In this document: positions 26,591-39,383 of the stretch, in pieces | Layout of the letters: the number at the start of each line of letters is the position of its first letter | Position numbering within the stretch: position 1 is the first letter of the stretch | Assembly (NCBI GenBank): GCA_000499405.2 | Contig: HG738138.1 | Span: forward strand, 9,732,888 to 9,796,887 | Direction of reading: 5' to 3' | Source: Onchocerca volvulus | Taxonomy: Eukaryota; Nematoda; Chromadorea; Rhabditida; Onchocercidae | Length of the DNA: 64,000 nt | Program-made: the position numbers and the translations under genes | Notes under the pieces: generated by a model | What the model saw: the letters and a program-made list of their open reading frames with translations, nothing else | What the model was told of the DNA's origin: nothing | Database searches by the model: none

Positions 26591-29500
26591 TTACAAGTTA
26601 TATGGCGGAAGGAACTTGTAAACAAGGCGTTGCTTTTTCTCCGGTTTCTGAATGATACCTTTCTTATAATATTGTCGCAACGATCGTGACAATTTATCGT
26701 AATTCATTTGGGCTCGATTCTTGCGCTGACCCCAGAAACGAGCTAAATGATGCGATGATTCTATTTTGAAAGTCCCTGAAATAAAATTGCGCATTGGTTC
26801 CATTTTCACTTCACTTTTCCTTTCATTTTTTTGTGTTAACTCGATTTAAATTTGTAGTCTTCCTTATTTAAAATAAGCTAAAAGAATTATGCATTGAAAA
26901 TAATACCTTCCTGCCTATCAACCCATCTAACACATGAGCTATACTGCTTCGGATGATCCAACAGCTCGCGTATGAAGTGCCAAAGATGTACTGTACCGGA
27001 ATGTCGTGGAAATTGTGGTGTGCTTGTTTGTCGAGTATCAATGATAGCTCCATCAATAGTATTTACTTTAATTTGTATGAATTAAATTTCCTAGATCACA
27101 GATCAAATTTTTGTTGAATTTCCCTTTTTCCAGCAAATATTTTTTAAATAATTTTTGTCTCGATTTTGTAATTTCATAGTTGATTTTGTTCAATCAAATA
27201 TTTTTTTAAAATTTTACCATCATTCATTGAAGAGCCGTTGGAAGATATTTCGGAATCGCTCGGACTCGGTAAAATTCCGATTCCAACAGTCTGAGCTGTT
27301 GCATAGTATTGTTGATGCACAGCAGCATTTCCAAGAAGAGCTCCTTCTTGGGATACATTTTGATATGCACCTGAAATTCATGGAATCCTATTAGATTATT
27401 TAAAAAGAATTTCAATCAAAATGTCCTAAAAATGCAAAATAAATCATTCCAACAAATATAGTCGAACCTTGTATTCAAATAGAATGGAAAATGCGCTGCA
27501 AGCTTTTATTTCCCGGCGGAGAAAAATCCATAAATTTGGCAAAAAAAGATGATTAAATTTTGACAATGAAAATTATTGCTATAATCATTTACTATTAGGA
27601 TAACAATTCATGCTAATAGCCACATCGTTGTCGCTTGGATTGAAGTTATTTAAATAATCTTGTGCTGACGTCAGCAGTTCTCCTTGTTCTGTTACATTCA
27701 GCGCCAGTGGAGAGGGATTCATCTTGAAATATTCTTATATTTAGAACAAAATTTTTCTAGAAACAGAAAAGTTGTGCTGGCAAGTCAAATCTGTTCATTT
27801 AATCGCATTTTCCGATAATCATGAGATGACTTTTATCTATTTGAATAGTAGAATAAGAGGTGAAAATGATCTGATCCGGTCATAAATTTTCCATCTTCAA
27901 TCATTTTTTTAATATATTCTGACTCAGACAAAAGACTGGTCGGAAGATAAAGTGTGCAATAAACAAACTATTATTGTGTTGCTGCAAATGTGAGATGAAT
28001 TTGTACCTTTTCAGACTTAAGTCGAACTGTTGACTTAAATTTTTTCGTTTCAAAAGAATTTATCCGAAAAGAATGTAAAATATGAAACGTACCCAATATT
28101 GTGAGGAACGATTGCAGCTTTGGGCTATTTGTGAGCTGCTTTGATTGTTATCGCTATTGCTGTTGCTATTTTGCTGGCTGTAGGAATCATATGCTGAAAA
28201 AATTTTATAAGTTTTAAGCAATAGTGAACTTTTTCAAGTTACTGTTTCCAAGAATATTAATATAAAGTTTCTTTCAAGAATATTTACTAAAGTTTTTCGG
28301 GTGCCCTACTAACCAGTTTTCCATAATTGCAACTGCGCATGCAGCGTGTCACCACCTTCTGGTGCTCGAGCCATGAAGTCGTCTTGTGTCATTGATAACA
28401 GAGTACGTCCGTTCATGTATAATTGTCGCGGTGGGGGAAGTTGAAATTGCACGCACATTTCAGACATCCAGCGGGCACTATGCTCGGCACTCCAAGCTTG
28501 CGGATCTTGAAATTTTGTTATTTGACAGATGTAGAAACTAAATTTAACACGAAAATCCTACTTCAAGCGATTTTAACTTTGAAATAAATGCTTTTATGGC
28601 ATATTTGATAAGATAAAAAGAAGCAAAACTTTTGAAATATAAGTAATTTTGATGCAAATGTGCAGATCAATGTAACAAAGTTTAAGACTGGACAGGATGT
28701 TTTAAAGGGCTTTAATTTGGATGCGATAGTAATAAATAATACTGTGACTGTTAAAAAAATAAGCTATGCACTGGAGCATGGCAAATGTTTTTTCAGGATA
28801 ACTTAAGATCAAATTCAATATTAACAATTCAGTGGTAAAATAAACTAAAATCGTAAAATTAAAGCTTTCGGAAAAAGCTTTCATCTCAGAAAAGGAAATG
28901 TGGAGTTAAAGGCAAAGAAATTCAATTGTTCAAAGGCGCAAAAAAAGATGGCAATTGGCAGAAAATAAAAGAAATATTAGGGTCTGAAAAAATCATTGAT
29001 GAGATAAAAAAGTCTGACTTAAGAAGACAAAAAGATGCAAGATTTTCAACGGGCCTTAAGTGGAGTTTTATGCTCAAAAATCCTTCGAAAGAACGATGAA
29101 TTTAATAGTAATACAGATGAATCAGAACCTGATATAATCAACAGTAATTGCAAAAGTAGAGCATAAGGAAGAAATAATTATTTAGTTGCATCATTACTCC
29201 GCGATTATCCGAAATTATTCCACATTTAGCTTATTTTGATATTCAAAAATTCCTTCTTTATCAAATGTAATTTATACACTTCACCATTGCGTGAAGATAA
29301 AAATAACGTTTCGCTGAGAAGGGTGACGCATTTTCGTACTGACGGATTTAAGCAAATCGTAAGGAAAAGGAAGGAAAGTGGAAAGGATATAATTAAACTT
29401 CTACATCAAGATATATATTTTTTACTATTTGATTTGCGACAACATTCCGTAAAATGAACACCAAAAACAGAAGAACTATTGATAGGGAGATAATACACTA

Positions 29501-32500
29501 GATGAAATCAGCGACTAGGTATATCTAATCCAGGAAGTAGGTAAGCAAGCTGATTTTTAACTATGCAAAAATACAAATTTTGCTGCATTATCAACAATCC
29601 ATTCCATAATTTTGGTGGTTAAAAATGCATATTTATGCAATATTTTTTGAAATTAAGAATGCTGAGCAAATAGGAAACAACACTACTCGGTTTTAATACA
29701 GCCGAAATAGAAAAGTATCAAAGGAAAAAGTGAAACAGAAAAATAAAATTTCTATCGTAGAAGCAAGAAATCAAGGAGGGAAATTGATTATGAAAACAAC
29801 ACAGAATGAGCAGATGGGAAATAAGTAAATAAAGAGGTATCACAGGTAAATCAACATCTGTCCATTCATGGTGATTCTGGTTTACCTACTGAAAGAGTCC
29901 ACCCACAATCACGCAATCGCATCCATATTTCATATCTCCAAAACAAGTCACGACCTTTGAAGATCGCCTAAAAAGGTACTTAGCAATCCTGGTCAGGTAT
30001 TCGGGCAGTGGGTTTGACCCGTAAACAATGTTATACAGCAGCTGCTTATCGAATGCCATCGATAAACAACAGTCTTACAATCATTAAAATTGCAGCTGTT
30101 AGAGCTGCTATACTGTAAGATTTGTTACAGAAGTACGGATAAAGTTAGCACTGTTGCAAAATCTACATTGGAAATTTGTTAAAACTTTGTTTAAAAGAAT
30201 AACTAATCAGTAAATGATACTATGTGATACAATTTGCAGTTCTTCCTTTCTCTTACAAAAAGGGACATAAGAAGCCATATGATAGGAAATTTCTGTGCAT
30301 TACGATGAGGTAAAAATCCAAATGATTTTGTCGAATTGTAGCTGCTCTATGACTGTCTAATTTCGCATCTTTTCCTCAGTGATTTACCTGTCATAATTTA
30401 ACATGTTCTGTTATGCATTGGGTTTTGATATAAGTGTAACACAACATGTTAAACTGTGATAAGTAAATCACCGAGGAAAACATAAGCAATAGTAATGGAA
30501 ATATTTCTGACTCTGAATAATTTCACATGCGATAATTTTTAGGAAGTCCTTTCTAGCAATACACAAACGAAGAAGTATGACCTGTTGGTAGCCCAAGTTT
30601 GGTACAAGTTGTATTTATATCCTGAATGAGATGTCTTAGTATCAAATCTCGATAAATATCCATTTGAGCAGCATCGTTCGAACTGTTTGTTACGGAACTG
30701 GCTGGTACTGATATTTCGTCATCTCTACGGTCCCCTAACAATTCAGCTGTCGTCGCTCCTGTTAGCACTGCTGCGGAAGGTTGCGTTACAGACGAGCAGC
30801 AGTTTGAATTCTCACCTTTGAACTTCATAAATTAAAAACATAAATATATAATATTGAAACAGTAAAAAGAAATTAATTCTTATAACCTGTTTGCACATTT
30901 CTGTCAGCTTTAATCAAAGAAATGGAGATCGAATTATTCGTTAATCCACGATGAAACTGTCGCTCGTTAGCTAGCAGCACCTGTAATTTAATATTCCTTA
31001 ATTATTTTTCAGATTTTTGAAAAATCCAAACTTTTGTTTCAAATTTCAAAAAACCATATACGCAATAACCGAAAAATGAATAACATTTTCATTGACTTTT
31101 AAGAAAATTCCATCAAATAATTTTATCATATGAAAAAAATTAGAAGAGGATAGCGGGACAGAAGGGGGTAAAGGTGAAAAGGAAAACAGAAGGAAGAAGT
31201 GGGTAGGAGAAATTCATTATTCAAAACAAATGTAAACAAAATATCGCTTACTGAGAGGATAGCGCAATAATTCGCTTTTTTGCAAACGGAGATGAAATTA
31301 ACTAAAGTCAATTACTTCGTCACTGTTAAGTGCTCCTACCGCATTAAAAATTTATCAACTCCATACTAAACGTAAAGGGCATCATCAAAGTAATTCAGTT
31401 GGCGTCATGCTGACTCGTTTCTGCTTTCCGTTCAAGTTAATTTTGTTTTGACCATTACCGAGTTCGAAGATCACAGTCAAGAAATCATGCTTCAGGTATC
31501 GAAATGTTAACATGAATCTTTTCATCTGAAGGTTCGCACTGAATAAAAACATCAGCTCTAAGCTCATGATACTTATTCTTATGAATCCCAATCTAAAAGC
31601 AACTCTAAGATTTAAAAACTGGGCATAGAAAATAAGAAAAGTGGATGTTATATTTGATACTGAATAAAAAATAAAAAATTGTATCCATGATAATGCAAAA
31701 CTGGCAGCTTTCGTCATTCCGAAAATACAATTAAGGTCAAATATATGGTCCAAAATCAAGATGTGGAAATACAACGGAAAGATTTTACGTAAATAATCCT
31801 GTATCAGAGTTGAAAAAACTAAGTCTCGAAATCACAGTAATGTGTTTTGTATTATTTCGGATTCATGAAATAAAATGGGATTTAAAAGAAATAATCGAGA
31901 AGTGAAATGACTCCAATATTGATGTTTAATTTATAGATTCGCATTAGATTTACGATTAATCTAAAATTTAGTGTTATATTGATAAGGGAATCTAGGCAAA
32001 TAAAGTAAATGCAGATCCAGGAAAAATCTTGTCATATGTTTTTACAACTTGCAAAAAGCATATAGAAATTAAGAAAAGAAGAAGAGTTAATCAATTCATG
32101 TGCTGATAAAATTATTCTATTAATATTGATAACAAATAATGAATCGCACATTAATTTATAGATCAACTATCCTACAGAAATATGCCATTTCCTCTCATAA
32201 TTTTTTTAGAAAAGATATTTCATTTGGAAACAGTTTCTATCAAAGTTGCAAAATAGTTATGGCAGATGAAATCGAAATAACATAGAGAAATATTTGCTGT
32301 GCACTAAAGTAGTTAACGAACACAAATGGGATATGTACGATAACAACAAACACTTCATATTTGTTCACCTCGAGAGTTTGCTTGGATGAACTGCTCTTAA
32401 TGGTCAACTGCGCTTCGTCCGCCGTCATGATTGCATCACGCTGCTGTTGCTGCTGCTGCTGTTGTAATTGTTGTTGTTGCTGCTGATAATGACGATGATG

Positions 32501-32527
32501 ATGTAATTTGATCATTGTTTGAGTCAT
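26591..32527 (-). CDS. ets-4: ETS transcription factor with Pointed domain, ets-4/SPDEF-like
   Basis: A nuclear DNA-binding regulator of GGAA-type sites; C. elegans ETS-4 is the SPDEF orthologue. Nine exons join exactly: 32369-32527, 30887-30980, 30582-30815, 28314-28505, 28093-28193, 27593-27722, 27218-27370, 26907-27065 and 26591-26775. They give 468 aa. An N-terminal polyglutamine tract (about residues 15-29) is encoded by CAG/CAA. The Pointed/SAM domain spans about 161-228 (DPQAWSAEHSARWM...MTQDDFMARAPEGGDTLHAQ). A Ser/Asn/Gln-rich linker follows. The ETS domain spans about 381-464 (VHLWHFIREL, RWVDRQEG, HHLARFWGQRKN, MNYDKLSRSLRQYYKKGI) and ends near the C-terminus. The RKN..MNYDKLSRS..RQYYKKGII pattern is SPDEF-type rather than ELF-type. 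The ATG has an in-frame TAA just before it, which fixes this start for this first exon. Confidence 0.92.
30371..30480. repeat. Imperfect inverted repeat in ets-4 intron 3
   Basis: Arms at about 30371-30406 (TTTCCTCAGTGATTTACCTG and on to TTTAACATGTT) and 30443-30480 (AACATGTTAAACTGTGATAA and on to CCGAGGAAA) pair with a few mismatches around a 36-base loop. The size suits a small foldback element. Confidence 0.75.
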
Positions 32528-33596
32528 TTAAATATGAACTGTGTTCAAACGTCAAGTAGTTCGTTAAGAAATTAATTTCTTATTATGGAAAAAGATAAGA
32601 CAAGAAGATATTTCTGTTGAATACTAAAACTGATAATATTCAAGCACATAAAAAAATACATTTTCGAAATGTGTTTTACGAATAACACTGACCACATATT
32701 CTATCATTTAAAATCTAAGAAGATAGCAAATGTGAATAAAATTATTGGGAATATAACTATGTTGGAATTGTAAGCATGTCTTTAATGTTTATCTGTCTAT
32801 TCTAATATGAACGTGATTTGTCGGAGGGAAAGTTGATGACATGCAATAAGGAAAAGAATACCTTGAAAACTGTCTGTTGAAAATTGTACTTTGCAATGTT
32901 TTACCATTGTTTGCGACGTTACTGGGAACAAAAACCGGTTGAACGATGCAGTGGAAAAGTTTCAGGTATAGTTGTGTGTAGGCGTGAGTGATTAAGATGC
33001 ACTTGCACCGCAAAGTTTTGCGCCAAATACTTACTTATATTTCCAAGCACTCACAGAAAAATGGCCTTTGTAGCATAGTTGCATAGTTGTACAGTCTAGC
33101 AGCGTGCGAACACTGTGGTATTCACAGTATAAGCTCTACTTTTTAAGAAACTACAACTAAAGATAGAAATGAAATAGGATATAAAAGATTTTCGGTCAGC
33201 AAAGAATTGTTTGTGATTGTGAAGTGAACAGACAGATGTATGGACGATTTTGAAAGGAGGAATGACGAAAAAGCTTGCTTATTTAACTTTTATAGCATCT
33301 AAATAGGTTAAAAAGTAACGAAGTGATGTCTGTAGAATAGTATTATTTGAAAAAATTTAAAAAACTAAATGCCATGCGAAATATGAAATATCAAGATAAA
33401 ATAATATAGGAGAGATACTTGTAATGTGATAAAGGTGGATCCAAATTCTGGATCACACTTTTTGGGGACAGAAAGCAGTGCGAATTACAACACTCAACTA
33501 TCTGTATGTTATGATTGAAGAATAAACCCATTTATGGTGATAGTAAAGGCCAATTATGCAATTTAAAATGGTTTCAAAATTTTTTCGAAAGCTCAC

Positions 33597-33895
33597 ATTT
33601 CTGTTTGATGATACTAGCCGTTTGTTGAATGCAGATGATAAGGACGCTGTGGCAGTAGCGCAAGATGCTAATGGTATAGTTGGAATCACTGTAGTTGATG
33701 ATCCTGATGATTGATGACGTTGTAGTTGTTGAGTAGTGGTACTAGCAGAGTTACTAGAGAAGTAGGCCTGATCATCGCTATCAAAAGGACGCTCGATCTT
33801 CATTGGACCCAACGCTTTCATCTGATCGATCAATTCAAGACAGTACAACCGAAAAGTGTGTTTTACGGCACTGCCGCTAATGTCAAGCAAAGGAA
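33597..33895 (-). other. Putative coding exon upstream of ets-4
   Basis: The open stretch reads LLDISGSAVKHTFRLYC, then MKALGPMKIERPFDSDDQAY and a Ser/Thr/Gln-rich run to VSSNRN, ending before a GTGAGC donor in phase 0. That phase fits ets-4 exon 2 (VLLANERQ), so it may be an alternative first coding exon starting at the MKALGP Met. Low-complexity composition limits confidence. A separate gene is possible. Confidence 0.35.
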
Positions 33896-34078
33896 CTAAA
33901 ACTGCCAATCATCTTTCTTACAAATTTTGTTTATGGATTCACTGCTTAAACAAGGCTGTGAGGAATCGTTATTGTTACTTAACGGAATAAAAATTTTTCC
34001 AGAGAAAAAATTAAGACAAAAAATTACAAGCTCAATTAATCAATTTTTAATTGCATTAAAAGGTACAAATACAAATAC

Positions 34079-34234
34079 CTCATTGTTGTCATCATCATTT
34101 TCTGACATCAACGACGGACTGAGTGCATTCCATCGGTGATACGAACTTAACGACAGTGTGGCGTGAGCACCGATCACCGTCGTATTCAATGTATCCATAA
34201 CTTTTGCCGATATGCTCGATTTTACGCATAAAAG
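34079..34234 (-). other. Putative coding exon, two open frames
   Basis: Lies between a GCCGACAG acceptor and a GTATTTG donor and is 156 bases long. One frame reads MDTLNTTVIGAHATLSLS and ends ENDDDNNE in phase 0, compatible with ets-4 exon 2. Another reads MRKIEHIGKSYGYIEYDGDR but stops near the donor. It does not join in phase with the exon at 33597-33895. It may belong to ets-4 as a distal alternative start or to another gene. Confidence 0.3.
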
Positions 34235-37200
34235 CTGTCGGCAGTAAATAAATAATAGAATTAATGACTGTGGAATATTTTTGTATTCTTCTAACTGTGA
34301 ACTTTGAAATCCACTACATATATCAGTTGATCAATTTATAAATTAGCAGCTTTTAATAGTTTGATCCAAATATCCGACTCAACAGAATTTGCAGAGATTC
34401 AGTTACGAAATGATTTGAAATTGTTTCTTATATTTTGCAGTTGCCAAAATTTGCATCTACAGTTTGTTGTCCATATAGTTAAAAAACGAACGGTCACAGT
34501 GTTGTAATTTTACAAAAGGCCAGTTAGCCGAAATCCTGAAATTGCATAAAGATTTTGCACTAATATTTAAGCGCTGCATGAGTTACAGCAGGAAGTTTTA
34601 TTCGTCTATTTGTCTGGATAATTCCTTGCTATTCTCACCAACAAACTCTTCTAAAACTATATTTACAGATAAAACTTTATGTTGAAACATAACATATGGT
34701 ATTCATTCATGATGGAGCACAGTCAACTGAGATATCTTTATGAACCGATCTCTTAGAAAAGAATCTTAACGTCAGATAATCCACATCATTCATCCGCCAA
34801 TACTCCCTCAGTGTTAGACGTGCCTGATAATAATCTACCAACATGCAAAATGTCTTTCTGGCTTGCTGAAAACTTTTGGAACATAATTTTTTGCACATCT
34901 TAAGATCGTTTAACTATCATTAATTTAAAATCAAAACTGGGTACCAAGATAGATTTTTGTGGAAGATGGAATATAAAACGTTCAGATATATTTGATGAGA
35001 GGCATCAATAAGCCAATGACACTTCAAGCACAGTCGCAAAAAATGTAAGAGTATGAATGGTCAGCATCAGATTGAAAATGCATTCTCATTGTGAACATTG
35101 AAAGCTCATATCTTAGAGTAATATACGACAAAAATCTATAAAGTTTTTCTAAAATATTTATAAAAGATGACGTTGTAAAACTGATTATCTCCAGTGATCA
35201 AATCTTTTATAAAAGTGATAATAAAGAGTTTGCAAACTGATCAACTTAAGATAAGAATAAAACATTATATTGACATTTTCTTGAATAAAATAACTAAAAT
35301 AATAAAATAACTATTCAATATACCAATAAAGGTCAAAATAACTTATCCTCTACATGTACAAATAATGAATTTTTTGTTAACACTCTAGCAATACTTCATT
35401 AGACAACAAAATACTTAGCCATGTCATTTAAGATAGCTTCGGTTTGTCAAGTGGATGGAGTATGAAAGCTGAATAGAATAAGACAGTGAGGAATAGAAAA
35501 CGAAAAAGATAAAAATGTTATAATGGGAAAGTAGTTATTTATCCGAGGTGACCAATGCCCTGGTCAGTAACAGTAGGCAATCGTTGTTGCTTGCCGCAAA
35601 CAATGTTTGACTTTCATTTGTTTGCATTTCCTGCTGTGCTTATATTTTCGCACTTAAACTTGATCGGTCACTAGTTGCTACCGTTGCTCGACGATGCTAA
35701 CGGTGGATTGTGGAAAATGTTTTTACCACATTGATAGTTACCGAATTAATTCACTGGTGCTTTCCTGGTGGTACCAAAAGACGATTGACTATTTATTGAT
35801 ATAACACTGAAATTAACTACCAACTTAGTAATGTAGAAAAATAAGGTATTTACGAAGTTATTCATTTTTCAATAATATTAAAAGCCTTCAGTAGAATTGT
35901 GGGGATCGTTAATTATAAGGATAAAGGATAAAGTTGCAGCAATGATCCTGTATGAAATTCAGGTACTTATTAATTTTTGGCTTTATAAGTAAGAGGTTTC
36001 TGTAATCATTGTAGGAACATGGTAATTTTTTCTAACCTCAATACTTTTCTAAAGTATTTAGTTGCTCATATGCAAATGTGCTATTCTTTATATGAGAGCA
36101 GTTTAATAAGCAGTGCTGTACTATCTATGAATATCAATTCCTTGATTTACTGCAGCCTAAATGATAACGTCATTTTTGAACACATAATTTTGTCAAACAT
36201 TATAATTGTCGCAGATACTTCTATTAACCATCCGGAAACAAATAAGTATGATAGTATTTCAATTTTTAAAATCCTGTTGATGTTTGTGCAAGTTTCAACA
36301 ATTTTAAAACGCTTCCTAGAACTACAGTATAAAAGTGATTGGCCTAAATAAGACAAATTAAACTGCAAAATGATTGTGAAATTTTCAGAAAACTTGCTAA
36401 ATGAGACAACTGGAGAACTTTTCGCTTCAAGAATAAATTATGGCAGCTCAGGAATGTGGACTTTTGAAATTAGTTTATTAGTGAATAGCTAAACTTATTT
36501 AGTACACTTGGCACACAATGTCAACATTTACGCATTAGAGAGGAAAGCCTGATCGGGTTGCAGTTTTCTACAATCCTGCGGTTCCACCACACACTACAAC
36601 ATTCTCTTTTTTAATCATCAGTTAAATTTATTTTCTGCCCATAATTTTCATTTTCACGCTGAAAACTCGTTTCTTGTAGTTAAGAGATGCTGATTCGGTG
36701 AATAAAGAGAGAAATGGCCAGCAGTGCCAGTGGCAATGCCATCGGTCAACTGCCTCATAGCAGAAGACTGATCCTAGGATGAAGTGCATCATTTACCTTA
36801 CACCTTATCATCATCTTATTCGGGTGATATAGATCTGGAGACAATTTGGTATATTTTGAGAAATTTCCTGCATTTCGTTTTCGCTGGAAATCCAAGAAAG
36901 TAGTCTTCTATTAATATGTACTCATTTTTTTTTATCATGAATAAGTCTAAATAAATTTATGATTAGCTGTCTTATACGACTAGGAGCAAATAAGGACGAA
37001 TCTTTTCGTAGGTTTTTTTATGACAAAATCAAGTGAGGTAGTCCGGACACACTATGTTAAGGAATGATCAAACAAAAATGAAAGTGAAATGCTCTAATAA
37101 TCATGAAGACTTTACCCTCCTGTATTGCTTTTCTATCACATTAAAAAAGAAAACAACAATCCATGTTAGTTGAAGGATTTGTGCGATGAACTACCTTTGA

Positions 37201-39383
37201 AAAGTTTGGATGAGCGGCACGAAAAAGGACTTGAGATAAAAGTTGATGAGTTGTAACTATGAAGCCACCTCTGGTAGCACAGATCATGGGAAGATAGAAG
37301 AGCGGAAGCAGTAAAGAAAACCAAAGTAAATAACAGTAACATATATTAATGTAATTGTGGACGGACGGTAACACGTGGAATAGGAAAAATGAAAGGAGAA
37401 GGGGAAAGGACGGGAAGAGGGACTGATGGGAGAGATGAAACCGGTGAGGGATCGAGTCCTGAGAGCAGCAAATCCGTGATCTTGCTGTGTCGGGGTGAGT
37501 CGTGAAAAGTGAAAGTGCCGTAGGGGAATATAGGCCATGATCGGTCGGCATGACGCAGGCGGTCCCACCGGCAGCGGCACATCACAGATCCCTCCATCAA
37601 TTACACCCCTCCACTTCTCCAAACGAAAATACGCATTAGAGTGTACATTTTCTGAGAGTGCAATTCAACAGATACCTACTCGGGTTTAGTGTCTTCTTAG
37701 ATTTCAAATAATATGTATTTGGTGTGTACATACACCCCTTTTTTGATTCAGCCACAGCAACATCATCCGTTTGACTCCTTATTCTTCCAGGATTTTCTTC
37801 GTGGCATTCACGAAGGTATACTCATATACCTGCGGATAGCATCTTCAACCTTTTCCTCCAGCAATCGGTAGCATAAGAGCATGACCATTTATCATTTCAG
37901 AATATCACGGGGAAACTTTTAGAACTGCTGAATGCCTCCATGCCTGCCATTCAGAAGCGGGAAGGGAAGGGCAGAGAAGGAGGTTCTTCGTGATATGTGT
38001 TGTTTTGCATATCAAGGAATAATATATCGCCAACAGGCAGAAATGTCTACAAAATTGGGGGCGGTTGAATCTCCAGATAGACCGTCCGTATCTTTGCGTG
38101 GATAATGGAGATCGACTGGTTGCGGCAACTTCATTTCTCCAGTCACCTCCCATTTGACAACTGTACGGTGGGGTGCTACTTATCGGAGATTGGGAACGAA
38201 AGTGAAAGGGGTCAATCCACTTCACATTCTTCGAAAACTGATGATGAGTTTGCGTAGTATGGACAGAGTGAAAGGAGAAGGAGGATGGAGCTTGACGCGA
38301 GAGATGGCATCGGATAAATGGCGAACTGGATATAGGAAAGTGAATCTTGCAGGAAAAGGGAGCAAGGACTCGTTCCCAACAGGTACCACCGACATTCCTC
38401 CGGGCATTCTCATCGTGATCCATTCATTGTTCGCAGTGATAGCCATCACTGCAACATATATTGCATTCATCTGCATGCATCACACTACTGCAAAATGAAT
38501 CTTTAGTAGTTTCCCTAATACAATACATTTATGGTGAAATATCCTTATAGGTCAGATTTTCGGAAAAAACATCCGACCCTACTGTACATCGAATACATCG
38601 ATTGCAGACGCATATTACTGCATTATTCTCAGATTTTCGTCTTCCCTCAGATATGCCAAATTCAGGCTATAATTGATGCCGTGTGTCTCGAGACAAACTT
38701 ACCGTAGTCGTATTTGACATGATTTCTTTTGAGATATGCTGAGATTTATTTCGGGTTATGGTGGCTTCGTTCGTTGCTTAGCGTTATACGAGGGAAAGCA
38801 TCCACACCTGCTTTCTTTGGTTCACGCATACACACAAAACATTCACCTATATCTTCTAACAGGTTCGTAACGAGACGTGGTACTACGTGATCGATGATTA
38901 ACCGGAATCATAAGCAGATTGTAGTGGCATAGTTGTGTGCATGCACACATAACACTAATTTTTGAGCTGATCCCCGTATTTATTGTACATAACACGAAAT
39001 TCAAAAAATTTGCTGGCTTTAAATGATCCTTATATCCTTCAGATCATATTTAAAGTGCAACGTCGGAGCATTGATTCAAGCATTTTTATACATAACCTAG
39101 ATATGAATGGACAATGTTATAGCGATATTCGTCAAGATAGACAAATATCACGATTCTTATTTCTGGAAATCCGACAAAGTAACTTAGCCATTTGCTTCTT
39201 ACGAATGATACTGCGTGATTAGGCTGGTAACTAAGGTTCGGCTGCTAATTCGTTATAACTGTCCATCTTCTCATTTTGCTAATTTTCTTTCCTTCCTTAA
39301 TAGTCTTATAATGCTCACCAAATGCTTTAATTCGTGCCTATCATATACATGTGAATTTGAAAGAGTGAGGGAAGTCTTACAGG
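34235..39383. other. Intergenic, no confident gene; GC-richer block at 37.2-38.5 kb
   Basis: AT-rich flanks with no exon I trust. Around 37200-38500 the base composition changes clearly (GGAAAGGACGGGAAGAGGGA, GGCGGTCCCACCGGCAGCGG) and long open frames appear on both strands, as expected by chance when stops become rare. One plus-strand frame (about 38240-38498) ends in a hydrophobic stretch, GILIVIHSLFAVIAITATYI. A 16-base perfect palindrome TGTGTGCATGCACACA is at 38934-38949. Confidence 0.4.
39374..39383 (+). promoter_or_regulatory. Candidate spliced-leader acceptor before gmppb
   Basis: AGTCTTACAG followed by G and the start ATG. A 3' splice site one or two bases before the start, with no upstream exon in sight, is typical of SL trans-splicing in nematodes. 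Confidence 0.5.

Noticed and set aside
33927..34139. 70-codon plus-strand frame MDSLLKQGCEESLLLL
   Set aside because: Overlaps a better-supported minus-strand exon candidate with splice sites. No motif.
36019..36351. 110-codon AT-rich plus-strand frame
   Set aside because: Low-information hydrophobic composition, no motif or gene context. Possible chance ORF.
37905..38498. Overlapping 172-codon (-) and 114-codon (+) frames
   Set aside because: They lie in a GC-richer block where stop codons are rare. At most one could be real, and neither shows a domain.
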